Assembly: GCA_037976565.1 (NCBI GenBank)
Contig: CP137684.1
Location: 16,771,243-16,835,242, forward strand
DNA length: 64,000 nucleotides
Reading direction: 5' to 3'
Origin: Mesocentrotus franciscanus
Taxonomy: Eukaryota > Echinodermata > Echinoidea > Camarodonta > Strongylocentrotidae
Shown in pieces: positions 45,765-56,449 of the stretch. The notes under the pieces were generated by a model. That model made no database searches, was not told the origin of the DNA, and saw nothing but the letters and a program-made list of their open reading frames with translations. Within the stretch, counting starts at the first letter, position 1, and the number at the start of each line of letters is the position of its first letter. The translations under genes and the position numbers were made by a program.

Positions 45765-45991
45765 CAGTTAACAACTGAATTATTCACACTCCTGGTAAAT
45801 GTGATGGTTTTATTTTCGTGACTCAAAAATGATATGTGTTCTGGTTGAATTAGGGTCTTTGTTGCCTTTCTTTTAGATGCAAGTTTTATTATGTCACAGT
45901 CTCAAGAACATATATCGGGGACAAATCAATTTTTCACATACTTAATGAAATGCAAAATTTGGTAAGGTTTGAATAATTTAGTTGTTAACTA
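45765..45991. mobile_element. GTTAAC-ended MITE inserted in a TA microsatellite
   Basis: TIRs AGTTAACAACTGAATTATTC and GAATAATTTAGTTGTTAACT. Both sides are ATATATATAC(A)T repeats. Confidence 0.82.
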
Positions 45992-46732
45992 TATATATAC
46001 ATGTATATAATGTCAAGGTAATACATACCTATGGACATGACAGTCAATGTGCCATATAGGATTTTCCAAAACATATTCCTGTCATAAGCCTGTATTTGAA
46101 AAAACAAAACACGATATTGCGATCCGAACTAATTATGACAAAGTGAGCCAATGGATTCATTTGGCATAATCATTTATAGCAGTAATAATAATAATATCAA
46201 ATTTCATTTTTTGAAGTGCGCATAATATGGAGTAATCTATTTACGTGCTTTTCAAATCGTACTCGAAATCATAACAAACAAGGACCATTAAGGTATTAAC
46301 ATTTTCCCTAGAAATCACCCTCACGGTGCTTTTTGAGAAATGATAAACTGATATCTTGGAAGTACATATAATTTACTTATTACATTTGCTTTACACAATA
46401 TGACAATCATGTTTACGATTTGTTCATTTTTTTTTCAAAACTTACCCTTCTGGGGACCAACGTCGTCACAATCATTTCAGTTTTACACTCTCCGATACTA
46501 GTACGGCATTTACAATACCTCAGAGATTGATTTCATATATTCAATCAGCATCAAGACAAAATCCCCCAAGATATCACTCAACCATTTCTTCGTATGTTTT
46601 CGAGCAAACTTAACTGAATTGAAAGTACAGTTACTATAACACTTAATTCCACTATTACAGTAATCTTTGTAGATAGTGGTTTGAATTTTTATAAAACATA
46701 CACCATTTATTCAGTCCTATGAGTTACCTGTA
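45992..46732. other. Intergenic, nothing recognised
   Basis: A/T-rich, no domain or repeat identified. Confidence 0.4.
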
Positions 46733-46900
46733 TTAACTAATTCCGTGATGCTTCCTTCCAGCAACCTTATCTCCTAAGGACAATTTTATAGAACAAAGGG
46801 TTGTCTTGGGAACCATTTCAATCTTTACGGATGACGTCCAGGTGCCCTGACGTTGTTAATAAATTAATTATTAACTAATTCCGTGATGCTTCCTTCCAGT
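46733..46900. repeat. 30-bp direct repeat flanking ~107 bp
   Basis: ACTAATTCCGTGATGCTTCC with TTCCAG following occurs at about 46735 and 46873. Confidence 0.7.
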
Positions 46901-46989
46901 ATACCTATCAACGAACTACGTTACAGCGGTGACGCTTGCAATTATCTAAAATATTAACGCATTTTCGTACACAGTCAATTTATTGTCTG

Positions 46990-47293
46990 CAGGGAGCGGA
47001 TCCAGGAATTAAAAAGAAAAGAGGGGGGCGAGGTCAACAGGTGCGAAAAGCTATCGGTTCCGGGTGTGGTCCGTTGGGGGTCCAGCTAGCGGACGCTCTC
47101 GAGATTTAGAGTATCAGGGGTAGTGAGCAAAAAAAAAAAACCCGAAAATTTTTTTTTCCCTCCGGGAAGGGTAATTTTTTATTACTTGGGCGCCAGGGGA
47201 GGGGGCCCAACTTCTTTTTTTTTTTCCAAAAAAGGGTGTTTTTACCTGTTTTTTATAGGGAGGGCCCAGCCCCGGCCCCTGGATCCGCCACTG
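46990..47293. mobile_element. Complete GGATCC-type MITE upstream of the THAP gene
   Basis: Ends CAGGGAGCGGATCCAGG and CCTGGATCCGCCACTG. The interior includes the GCTATCGGTTCCGGG segment shared with 28977-29095. The 8 bp on each side (ATTGTCTG and CCTGCACC) do not match, unlike the 30398 copy. That suggests its flanks were exchanged by recombination. Confidence 0.82.
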
Positions 47294-47436
47294 CCTGCAC
47301 CCCCCTCCCCCTCCCTCAAAAAATTCAGCGCTATACAGGGCAAAGCGCAACCTTACAACCGAAAACAAAGATGTGACGACACAATGCTTTCCGCGTCACA
47401 GGCCAGCGCATCTACTAATATGGATCAACTGTAAAA
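47294..47436 (+). promoter_or_regulatory. Fragment of the array gene's upstream region
   Basis: From CCTGCACCCCC to CGCATCTACTAATATGG it matches the array leader (for example 13428-13560). It includes TTCAGCGCTATACAGGGCAA, the word GATGTGACGACACAATG (47370) and the GCGTCACAGGCCAGCGC stretch. It lies about 160-300 bases before the THAP start codon, same strand. A regulatory role is inference. Confidence 0.75.
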
Positions 47437-47590
47437 TACGTAGAAGGATCATAGGGGTGCGAAAAATATGGCCAGCGCTGTTACGTGATCACGTGACATC
47501 CGCCATCTTCGCGAGTCCTCTGTTGTGTTCGCCGCTTTTTCTCATAGACAGGCTGGAATTCGTTTAATTTGTGACTGTTTACCAAGCACT
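47437..47590 (+). promoter_or_regulatory. Putative TATA-less promoter of the THAP gene
   Basis: Contains an E-box in GATCACGTGACAT (about 47488) and CCGCCATCTT (about 47501), a good match to the YY1 site typical of TATA-less housekeeping promoters, near the expected start of transcription. Confidence 0.55.
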
Positions 47591-47662
47591 ATGCCGTTTT
47601 GTACGGCATTTAACTGCACCAATCGTCAGACGAAAGGATGCGGAAAGACTTTCCACAGGCCA
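47591..47662 (+). CDS. THAP-domain protein, first exon
   Basis: MPFCTAFNCTNRQTKGCGKT, then FHR, is the start of a THAP zinc-finger domain: MP-x-C-x4-C with the conserved GK(T/S)FH. THAP proteins bind DNA through a C2CH zinc module. In human THAP1 the first intron falls directly after the FHK residues in phase 2. The equivalent point here (47658) would use a GC donor (AG|GCCAGT); an ordinary GT lies four bases on (CCA|GTTTAA). The next coding piece recognised is 14.5 kb downstream, with the ~25-residue middle of the domain unaccounted for. Confidence 0.75.
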
Positions 47663-47663
47663 G

Positions 47664-48560
47664 TTTAATTGACCGATGCAGTAATGAATTATTAGAGTTT
47701 AATGAGTCTTTCAGTATCAGTGATGTTTAAAGATTTTATAATACGTAGTCCCATGTATCCATTTTAACGTTTTATTTTAATGCCATGGAACATGACAGGA
47801 TGAAATTAATCGCACACAGACAGTTACAAACAAATGAATTGAACTTTTGAATTAAACACTGCCATGGCATGCTATTTTAATTATCCAACAAACCTGATTA
47901 TTTCAGCACAGTCTATAAGCCTAGATCTAGACCAGTACCAGGACCCCTTCTAATCTTACAAAGAGTTGCAATTGTCGATTTGGAATTGGATTAATCGCAA
48001 GTCCAATTAAATGAATTCAACTTTGCAGTCTGAGTCCTACTCCTACTCCTAGTCCTAATCCTATCTTTTAATTATGAACATAGATCTATAGACCATATTT
48101 GCGATTGATATTGTGGCGGATTTGACCCCACCCCTCTACTTTTTCTTTTTATTATACCATTGGATACATGGATATCTTTTGGTATGGATTTTTTATTGAT
48201 AAATAAAGATCTATAGATCTTTTATTGAGTTTTACCACACCAAGTAAAATGTGTGGGACTGAAATACCTCTCTTAAAGTGAGACAGCTTGTCTCACCTTT
48301 TAAAGCTTTATTACTAAAAAATGACACATATATGTTGTGGAAGCAGGGACTCACCTTTGGTTTTTCCCTTATTATTAGATTTCCTTGGTAACAGTTTGTA
48401 TTTTCCTGTGAGATATGCACGTTTCAGGAATTTTGTTTTTAAACTTCCCGCAAGAGATTTGACTTATATTGAATGTGACGTAGAGGGTGCTATTTTTGTT
48501 CAGAGGCTCTCTGATTACCCTGGCTTTAAATTGGCGCGAAAATAGTGTGACGGCTTGGAA
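47664..48560. other. Intron of the THAP gene, nothing else recognised
   Basis: A/T-rich with short TAGATCTATAGA words near 48080 and 48205. No missing THAP exon found here by reading. Confidence 0.4.
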
Positions 48561-48720
48561 CTTTTGACCAATCACAACACGGGGTTTGGAAGGGTATAAA
48601 TACGGGGCGGGAGGCACAAATTTGACACAATTTCTCAGATTGCCATTTGGTCAGATTGTTCGGGAGCTCCTGTTTCATTTTCCTTTCCATTGTCATTCTT
48701 CACCCAGAAAGCATTGTAAG
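48561..48720 (+). promoter_or_regulatory. CCAAT/TATA promoter with possible 5' UTR exon
   Basis: GACCAATCACAAC (48568), then GGGTATAAATACGGGGCGGG (48592), at typical spacing. Initiation would be near 48625. A donor-like CATT|GTAAGTAC lies at 48714. No coding exon can be tied to it with confidence. The reading frame interrupted by the retrotransposon at 49746/58765 is one candidate. Confidence 0.5.
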
Positions 48721-49014
48721 TACTGATTTTTTTCCAATTTACATAGGAATAATTAAAGGGAAGATTACATGTTTAATATGGAATGCATTTCTTACTGATT
48801 AATGAATTTATTATCTGAATGTGAGATTTTAGAAGAAAATTGAATTTGATACACAAATTCAGATTTAGATTTGGATCTCTGGTGATATAATTACGGTTAT
48901 AGTTCTTCAGTAATTTCATATCTAATGGAGATTATAATATTGATTTATGAAGTGTATGATGTGATGTTTTCAGACTGAATTCTGGAATTATTTTGTGTTT
49001 ATTGAAATTTGTTG

Positions 49015-49510
49015 ACATGTCCAAATTATTCTAAGTGTAGACCTTTTGTTCACTTACACTTCTGAAATATTCTAAGTGTCACTGTTTTGGCTCTGATAGG
49101 ACTTGGACAGAAAAGACAAATCATTCATTGCATCCTTGTATATAATTATTTATTATAGAACTAAATCAACATGACCCTGGCATTTTACTTGTTGGAAATT
49201 GGTAGAATTACTGATTTTACTTTGGAATTTTATAAGTCTTAGTCTTCTGACTAAGCTAACTTGTAGAGTTGAGTGTGTCTCAAAAGTGCCTTTATACGTA
49301 AACCTTACCTTGTTCAATATGTTTATGAAATATACAAACAAATATTCTAGGTGTGAACCTTTTGGTCATTAACACTACTGAAATATTCTAAGTATGAACC
49401 TTTCGGTCACTGGTTACTACAAAGAGAAATACTCTTAGAGTAAATCTCAGCCACTTGTTACTTCTAAAATATTCTAAGTCAAGACCTTTTGGTCATAATG
49501 TATACATACT
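49015..49510. repeat. Irregular repeat with core AATATTCTAAGTGTGAACC
   Basis: About five diverged copies of (A)AATATTCTAAGT followed by (GA)CCTTTTGGTCA. Non-coding. Confidence 0.55.
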
Positions 49511-49746
49511 TGGAATTGAAATACATGTACATGTAGTTATGAATGCTTACTAAATATTATAGTCCTGCATGTTAGTCTTTGGTGTCACTAGTCCCCCCAT
49601 TTTATCTAACGTTCCAGTTCCAGTGGACAAACTACGTTTAAGGATATCCGATCAGATGATTTTGGCTACAGAACAGAATGCCATTTCTGTTTAGATGAAC
49701 GTGTTATCAATTTACCTTCAGTTTTGATGATCAGTCAGTGAGGTAC

Positions 49747-51078
49747 TGTCGGGATGTGAAAGTTTTAGATCAAGGTCTTTAAAGAGAGACTAAAGTTAGG
49801 AATGCGAGGTACTGAAGGAATGCTAACGTATGGGGAGTGGTTAATCACCTGTTAGGACCGTATCACTGAAGGAGTCTTTAGTAGTAATGTCCTTACTCGA
49901 TGTTAAATTAGTGTTTGATATGAACGGAGATACATGTGGAATTAACGCTTCAAAATATCTTAGCGAAAGGATTTTATGTTACGCCTTGAGTGTAAGCTAC
50001 TCTCGAGCGTGGGTTTTCTAATACGTGCTCATTGCCATCTAAAGCTATGCTGAGGAACGGTGTGCAGTCACCAGTCGGCTGAGAAAGTTTAATTGTAAGT
50101 TGCATTACTTTGTATCATAGGTTGAAATTACATTGGTAATATGAATTATACATCATGTTGCATGTGGGTGAAGTTTTGAGAAGATTTATATGCACAGTTT
50201 GATATATATTTTAGTGACAAGATAATTTTGGTTCATTGAACATGTTTTCAGTGCGACCATGTTTATTTAGTATCGTAGAGGGCTCTCTGAATGTAAGCAT
50301 AAAAGATGGCGGCGCCCACTAGCCGTACTTTGTTAGGTGTAATCAAGGGTTGTTGAAAAGGAAGCTTTAACACTGATTGAAGTTAGTATAATAATATAAA
50401 TTGATTGTAAGCTTAAATGATATATTAAGTGAGATGATTATTTAGTTGATGGTCTTGTAAATGCAGGCATAGTGGAGCTTTTGGAGTGATTTACTTACAA
50501 AATGTAATTGTTGTTTTATCCTCAGTGAGTCTACATTGAACGAGTATCTGTAGCTGAAAGCCGACTGTTTTTGCTAGTTCTTCAAGTGACCTTGGGTACG
50601 AGTCAATTTATTATGTAATATGATATTTAATTAAGGGTAAATGAAAACACTTAGGAATGATTGTATGGTTTGTATTTGGATACCGACAAAGTTAACGTGG
50701 TTCGGTTTAATACGGATACAATTAGGATACTGGTAATTATTGAAGCTTGGATGCATTTGATAGTGAAAGTATTGAGCTCTTTAATACTTCTGATTTCTGT
50801 GGATTAAATTTGCATTAGTTGCAAGGGACAATGTTTTGCTGAAACAATGTTATACATGTTTATCTAGTGTCTGATGATGATGTATATATCATATCATTTG
50901 CAATGATATGATCATTTTGTTTCTGTTTGTTCTTTGCAGGGTTTCTTATTTCTTTGCTTTATTGCTTCGCAATAAAATAATTGAACTTCAGATATCTGTC
51001 ACGACTCCTTCATTTGAGTAACCCGAGTTACTAATCCTACTCATCCCGGTGGAGCTCACCCCTCCCCACCCCCCGACA
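49747..51078 (+). repeat. 5' LTR
   Basis: Carries a YY1-like AAGATGGCGGC at about 50306. Near the end, a hairpin TTTATTGC-TTC-GCAATAAA contains the AATAAA poly(A) signal (50971). Confidence 0.95.
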
Positions 51079-51080
51079 AG

Positions 51081-51098
51081 TGGCGCTGCGAGCAGGGT
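51081..51098 (+). other. Putative tRNA primer-binding site
   Basis: TGGCGCTGCGAGCAGGG starts two bases after the LTR with the expected TGG (complement of CCA). The tRNA species is not identified. Confidence 0.6.
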
Positions 51099-51487
51099 AG
51101 ACGACAGAGGAAGGACAGAAACCCCATTGTCTGCAGGAAGGAAGCTTCGGACTGATCTGATGTGGATGACTCTGAGTGACTGTTCCAAGCGAGGACGAGA
51201 TCACCAAGACGACGCTAGGCCTGAAGGACTGCTAAGGACTGATTTACAGTTTGGTTGGTGTAGCGATAGCATCAGACCTGAGAGAGGACGTCAAGAGCTA
51301 GACTGATCAGTGGGAAGCTTAATTTGAACTGATTCGACAAACACCGGACTTTGAGTCTTTAACTAAGGGTTAAAGTTACAAGAGTTTTGTAAGTGCATGT
51401 ACTTGTATATTTACTGATGCTCTAGATATTGACTTGTACATATACTTACCTTCTTTTTCCCTTGTGTGAAAAGCAGCCTTTGTAACG

Positions 51488-52825
51488 ATGGCGGATGTAA
51501 CTCAAGTGATTTCAGCTCTCACTGAGGCACTTCAAGGACTGAGTGTTCAGCGCACACCGCCTCCAGTGAGACTGAGTAAGTTTAGGGGTCCACCGAAAGC
51601 TGCCGGAGACCTTGCTTTACAAGAATGGAGTGATGAGTTCAGGAGTTACGCCACTCATTATCGGCTGACTGGAGAAGCGAAGGCTCAAGCACTCATTGAC
51701 AACTTGGCTGGAGTAGCGAAGGAGGAAATCCTGTGTCGAGAATATTCAGTACGTAAGGATAGTGAGCAGATTATCAAGGTATTGAAGTCTTTGTTCTCGC
51801 CTATTGAGTCGGTTCCCTCCATCAGCCAGGCCTTCCACAATCGCGATCAACAAGATGGAGAAAGCCTAGCAGATTTTAGCCGTGCTTTGATGAGGCTTTA
51901 CGATCGAATGGAGAAGGCAGCTGGAGATGAAGAAGATAGGAATGCCATGAAGCGGCTTAAGGACAGTTCGCTCAAGGAGCGATTCGTACGTGGGGCAAAG
52001 GAGAAGTGGATTCATCGCGAGCTGCGTAGAATAGAAATGGCCTCGAAGACGAAGACCTTTCTTGAGATGAGGACAGAAGTTCTAGAGTTCTTTGCTGGTG
52101 AGGAGCCTCTTCGCAAGCCGAAAGTACATGATCTTGAGGTGTACGCCCAGAGTGCCGACATAAGTTCTCCAGCAAAGCGTCAAGAGGAGTATAGTCTTAG
52201 AGCTGAGTTAGCTGATCTGAAGAATGATGTAGCACTACTCACAAAGAGTGTCCAAGAGCTGGTCAAGGAGAAATTGACTCATGGTCAACATGCTCCGGTA
52301 ACACAGAGGAAGGATCGGAGAAATAAGTGCTATAATTGCGGAGAAGTTGGACACTCTCGTCAGGATTGTAAGAATGAATGCATCTGCTATAGCTGCAAGG
52401 GTAGAGGACACTTTGCGAGAGATTGTCCTGCAGAGATGGCGCAAGAGACGTCCATCCCGGCAGCCAAGAATGTTCGTGCTCCTTTGACTGCAAAGACTGA
52501 GCTACTGGGTCGGCTGGTTGCGCCCTGTCCATGCAGTGAGGTACAGATTGCTGGCTTGGAGATTGGGTGTATTTTGGACTCTGGAGCACAAGCATCGATA
52601 ATCCCTGCTTCCGTGTACGATCGATTTTTGAAGGATAAGCTTGGTGAGCCTCAACAAGCGGATGGTCTCTTTTTGCATGTTCAAGGAGTAGGAGATATAG
52701 AGGTACTGATTGAAGGATTCATAGAGGTACCGATATCAATACTTGGACAGAAGTTGCAAGGAGTTTCCTGGTGGTTGCAGACCGTGCTCGTCCCGTCGAT
52801 GATGCTGAATACCCTATCTTGGTAG
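51488..52825 (+). CDS. gag: Gag with two zinc knuckles and start of protease
   Basis: 445 codons from MADVTQVISALTEALQGL. An alpha-helical capsid-like region (FRGPPKAAGDLALQEWSDEF to about residue 210) is followed by two CCHC knuckles (residues ~281-294 and 300-313: CYNCGEVGHSRQDC and CYSCKGRGHFARDC). The aspartic protease active site DSGA is at ~364. The frame ends early (SW then stop) because a -1 shift near 52760-52785 moves the rest of the protease (ADRARPVDDAEYPILVG) into the next frame. The ORF start follows a 410-base untranslated leader. Confidence 0.9.
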   Translation: MADVTQVISALTEALQGLSVQRTPPPVRLSKFRGPPKAAGDLALQEWSDEFRSYATHYRLTGEAKAQALIDNLAGVAKEEILCREYSVRKDSEQIIKVLKSLFSPIESVPSISQAFHNRDQQDGESLADFSRALMRLYDRMEKAAGDEEDRNAMKRLKDSSLKERFVRGAKEKWIHRELRRIEMASKTKTFLEMRTEVLEFFAGEEPLRKPKVHDLEVYAQSADISSPAKRQEEYSLRAELADLKNDVALLTKSVQELVKEKLTHGQHAPVTQRKDRRNKCYNCGEVGHSRQDCKNECICYSCKGRGHFARDCPAEMAQETSIPAAKNVRAPLTAKTELLGRLVAPCPCSEVQIAGLEIGCILDSGAQASIIPASVYDRFLKDKLGEPQQADGLFLHVQGVGDIEVLIEGFIEVPISILGQKLQGVSWWLQTVLVPSMMLNTLSW

Positions 52826-53335
52826 GCTGCAACATCCTTGATCGTCTCAAGAATGAATCGCTTCCTCCTACTGTAAGATTGGCGATGTTACAGAAGAGGA
52901 AAGAGAGCCAAGAGCAAGTACCAATTTCAGCGAGTTTGATTAGAATACATACCAAAGGGAGTGAAGTGATACCCCCTTTTTCGGTTCGAAGAGTAAGTTG
53001 TGATGTAGCTGGGAGTAGTTTGTCAAGCAGTGACATTATAATCCGCCCGACATCAGACAACAGGGAGACTACTGTGCAAGTCTATGAGGGATATCATCAA
53101 GTTGAGGATGGAGCTTCTCTGGATGTACTACTGGCGAATAACAGTAGTAGGGAACTACACATCCCCCCTTCGACGGTAGTTGCCGAGGCCTCATCGGGGC
53201 AAGAAAGGCTGAAGTTGTACTGGATATTCAGGATGATAGTATAACAGTTGGGGTATGTGAAGTGATCAGCGAAGAAGGTGCTGAAGCAGGTTTGACATCT
53301 GAACTACTACATGAAGAAGTTTCTCTCCCTTAGGG
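52771..53335 (+). pseudogene. pol: Protease C-terminal part and linker to RT (frameshifted)
   Basis: Continues the protease fold (EYPILVGCNILDRL) and a linker with VEDGASLDVLLANNSS. Two further -1 shifts occur, at about 53190-53207 and 53325-53330, before the RT frame. Confidence 0.75.
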
Positions 53336-54262
53336 ATACAGCTCAAGGGTTTGCTGCCAGTTGAGACGAAAGCTGTGTCTGAACTGTTGCAGAAGCATGC
53401 AGAGGTGTTTTCTAAGGGCCCCTATGACGTTGGGGAATGTAATCTTATTCCACATGAGATAAGGTTGGAAGATGGGCCTCCTATCAGACTGCCATACAGA
53501 AGAATACATCCAGCACAGATCGCAGATGTAAAGAAGATGTTGCAAGAAATGGTGGATCAAAAGATAATCAGACCATCAAAGAGTAACTTCGCGAGTCCTA
53601 TAGTCCTTGTAAAGAAGAAAGACGGGTCGCTACGTCTCTGTATTGATTATCGGAAGTTGAATGACCGCACGATCAAGGATTCGTTTCCCTTGCCAAGGAT
53701 TGAAGAGACGTTAGAGGCATTGCATGGTGCCACCTACTTTTCTACTCTCGATTTAGCTCATGGCTATTTTCAGGTAGTAATGGAGAAGGACTGTGTGGAT
53801 TTGACAGCGTTCCGAGTACCATGGGGACTTTTTGAGTTCATTAGGATGCCGCAAGGACTAACTAATAGTCCGTCCACATTCCAGAGGGTAATGGAATACA
53901 TCTTGGGAGACATGAACTTGATTGAGATTGTATTGTACTTGGACGACATTCTTGTGTTTTCAAGCAGTTTTGAGGAACACTTGAACAGGCTGGACAGGGT
54001 GTTGACAAGGCTTCACCAGAACGGACTGAAGGTGAAGGGGAAGAAGTGTGATCTACTTCAACGTGAGGTCATGTATCTGGGACATATCATATCTGGAGAT
54101 GGGATAGCGGTAGACCAAGGCAAAGTGCAGCGTATTTCTATGTGGCCAGTACCCAGAAACGTGAAAGAAGTTCAATCCTTCCTTGGACTTGCTTCGTATT
54201 ACAGAAGATTCATCGAGAACTTTTCGAAGATGGCTGGTCCTCTGCATGCGATAACGGGAAGA
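53330..54262 (+). pseudogene. pol: Reverse transcriptase domain
   Basis: Ty3/gypsy RT motifs in order: LPYRRIHPAQ, PSKSNFASPIVLVKKKDGS, LCIDYRKLN, FSTLDLAHGYFQV, FRMPQGL-type (IRMPQGLTNSPSTFQRVM), YLDDILVFS (catalytic YxDD) and LGHIISGDGI, then FLGLASYYRRFI. The frame is open throughout the domain; a -1 shift at about 54256-54262 separates it from RNase H. RNA-templated DNA synthesis of the element is its family role. Confidence 0.92.
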
Positions 54263-55320
54263 CGTCCAAACAGGCTGGGAAGCAGAAACCATTCCAATGG
54301 AGAGAAGAGCAAGAGAAGGCCTTCAAAGAGTTGAAGGAAGCCCTGACAACGGCACCAGTGTTAGCCTATCCGAAGTTTGACAAAAACTTCATTATTGAAG
54401 TAGATGCATGTATTCGTGGGTTAGGGGCCTGCCTCCTTCAAGAGGACGATGATGGGAAAGCTCATCCAGTAGTGTATGCAAGCCGAGGATTACGAGGAGC
54501 CGAGAGGAGGTATCCAGACATGTCAAGCTTCAAGCTGGAACTTCTAGGGCTAAAGTGGGCGGTCGTGGATAAGTTTGGTCCGTATATCCAGGGTTCTCAT
54601 ACAGTAGTGTGGACGGACCACAACCCCCTTGCACATTTGAAGACGGCAAAGCTGAATGCGACAGAGATGAGATGGGTTGCTCAGCTTTCACTTTATGATA
54701 TCGAGATTAGATACAGACCAGGAAGAACGAACAAGTGCGCAGATGCGTTAAGTCGCTGCCCCGGGAATGCGGAAGCAGAAGAGCTCAGGGCAGAACTCGA
54801 AAGAGTTGCTTCCTGTTTGAGGATAGAAGTAGGAGGAAACGCGACTGCTGAGAAGTTACAACCTAACCAACCAAAGGCAGAGAATGTGGTACCTACTGTT
54901 TTTCCCTCATACTCACATCAGGATTTGTTGGAAATGCAGGAGAAAGATGAAGCCCTGAAGGAACTATTGAAGCTATGGCATGCCAAGTGGAAGCTGGGAC
55001 AAGAGTACAACCAGAGTATTCCAGGCCTGAATAGTTACATGAGAGAGTGGTCGAAGTTCACGATGTATAAAGAGGTGTTATACAGAGTTGCACCAGATGC
55101 AGTGCTTGGTAGTATACGGCAGCTGTTGGTGCCAGTGGCGCTACGATCGACACTTCTGGAGATGGTGCACGACAGGTGGGCTCATCAAGGAATTAATCGA
55201 ACATTTGAAGTATTGCGAAGGAGATGTTACTGGCCTGGGATGCACCATGACGTGAAGAGACACATAGGACAGTGCTTTCGGTGCGTGTCTGCGAAGTCGC
55301 CCACGCCAGCTGTGCGCCCC
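54262..55320 (+). pseudogene. pol: RNase H and integrase zinc-binding region
   Basis: RNase H: FIIEVDACIRGLGACLLQ, LELLGLKWAV, WTDHNPL and the closing CADALSR. A linker follows, then the integrase HHCC zinc module (H..RWAH..GINRTFEVLRRRCYWPG, CFRC). A small indel near 55300-55320 (net +1, or loss of two bases) separates it from the catalytic core. Confidence 0.9.
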
Positions 55321-55321
55321 T

Positions 55322-56449
55322 ATGAGACATCTTTTAGCTTTCCAACCACAGGAAATAGTGGCAGTCGACTTTTTGAAGTTGGATCGGGGACGAGGAGGAT
55401 TTGAAGATGTCCTAGTGTTTACTGATGTGTTCAGTAAGTACGCACAAGCGGTGCCCTGTCGTGACCAGTCAGCACTGACGGTGGCCAGAGTAATACAGGG
55501 TCACTGGATTGCACACTATGGGGTACCAGCCAGGATTCACTCCGACCAGGGGAGGTCGTTTGAATGTCACGTTATCAGAGAGCTGTGCAAACTTTATGGG
55601 ATAGCGAAGTCACGCACAACCGCGTACCATCCAGCAGGGAATGGACAGTGCGAGAGGTTTAATAAGACGTTGTGCAGCCTTCTTCGATCTTTGACCCCAA
55701 GAGAGCGACGGAATTGGCCAGATTTGATTCAACATGTATTGTATATATACAATACTACCCCACACAGAGTGACTGGAGTAAGCCCTTATTTCTTAATGTT
55801 TGGTAGGCAGCCAATGCTACCGATAGACCATCTGCTAGACAAGTTAGATGATAACTGGGGAGAGGACTATGTTCAGAAGCAAGCTACGCTTTTAAACAGA
55901 GCACATCAGATTGTCAAGAGTAGATTACAACAGGCAGCCAAGATGGAGGCTGAGAAACATGATCGTCGTGCAACTGACCCTGTGTTGCAAATCGGAGTTC
56001 GTGTGTTGCTGAAGAGGAACCATTTCACTGGTCGTCACAAGCTAGTAAATAAGTTCTATGACACTTCATATATTGTTGTGAACAAGAAACAGGAGGATGA
56101 CCTGTATGAGGTGCGACCAGCAATGGGTGGAGATTCGAAGTGGGTTAATCGACGGCATCTAGTCTTAGATCCACGTAGAATAGAGACGGATGTACTTGAG
56201 GAAGTATTGCCAGATCATGTAGAGGAAGCTGTATTGTTGTCGACAGATAATGAAGACGATGAGGATGATGATCAGGATAGTGAAGAAGATGATTTCTATC
56301 AGTCTTTTCAGTGGGTCTATGCAGGCAAAGAGAATGATCCGAACTTAGAGGAGAGACCGAGGCCGAGACGATCGAGCAGAGCTACGAAGGGTGTAAGTAG
56401 AAACCCTCATCGTCTCCCTGCATCTGTAATCACTGGACTTCCTGATTAA
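55322..56449 (+). pseudogene. pol: Integrase catalytic core and C-terminal domain
   Basis: The DDE triad is visible: VDFLKLD, IHSDQGRSFE and GNGQCERFNKTL. LMFGRQPMLPIDHLL and a GPY/F-type C-terminal module (GVRVLLKRNHFTGRHKLVNK) follow. The tail is highly acidic (TDNEDDEDDDQDSEEDD) and then Arg-rich. Integrase joins the DNA copy to host DNA. No chromodomain seen. Confidence 0.92.

Noticed and set aside
52760..52785. Programmed gag-pol frameshift
   Set aside because: The shift falls inside the protease rather than at the gag/pro boundary, no classical slippery heptamer is evident, and four more small shifts follow. Random or technical indels explain it better.
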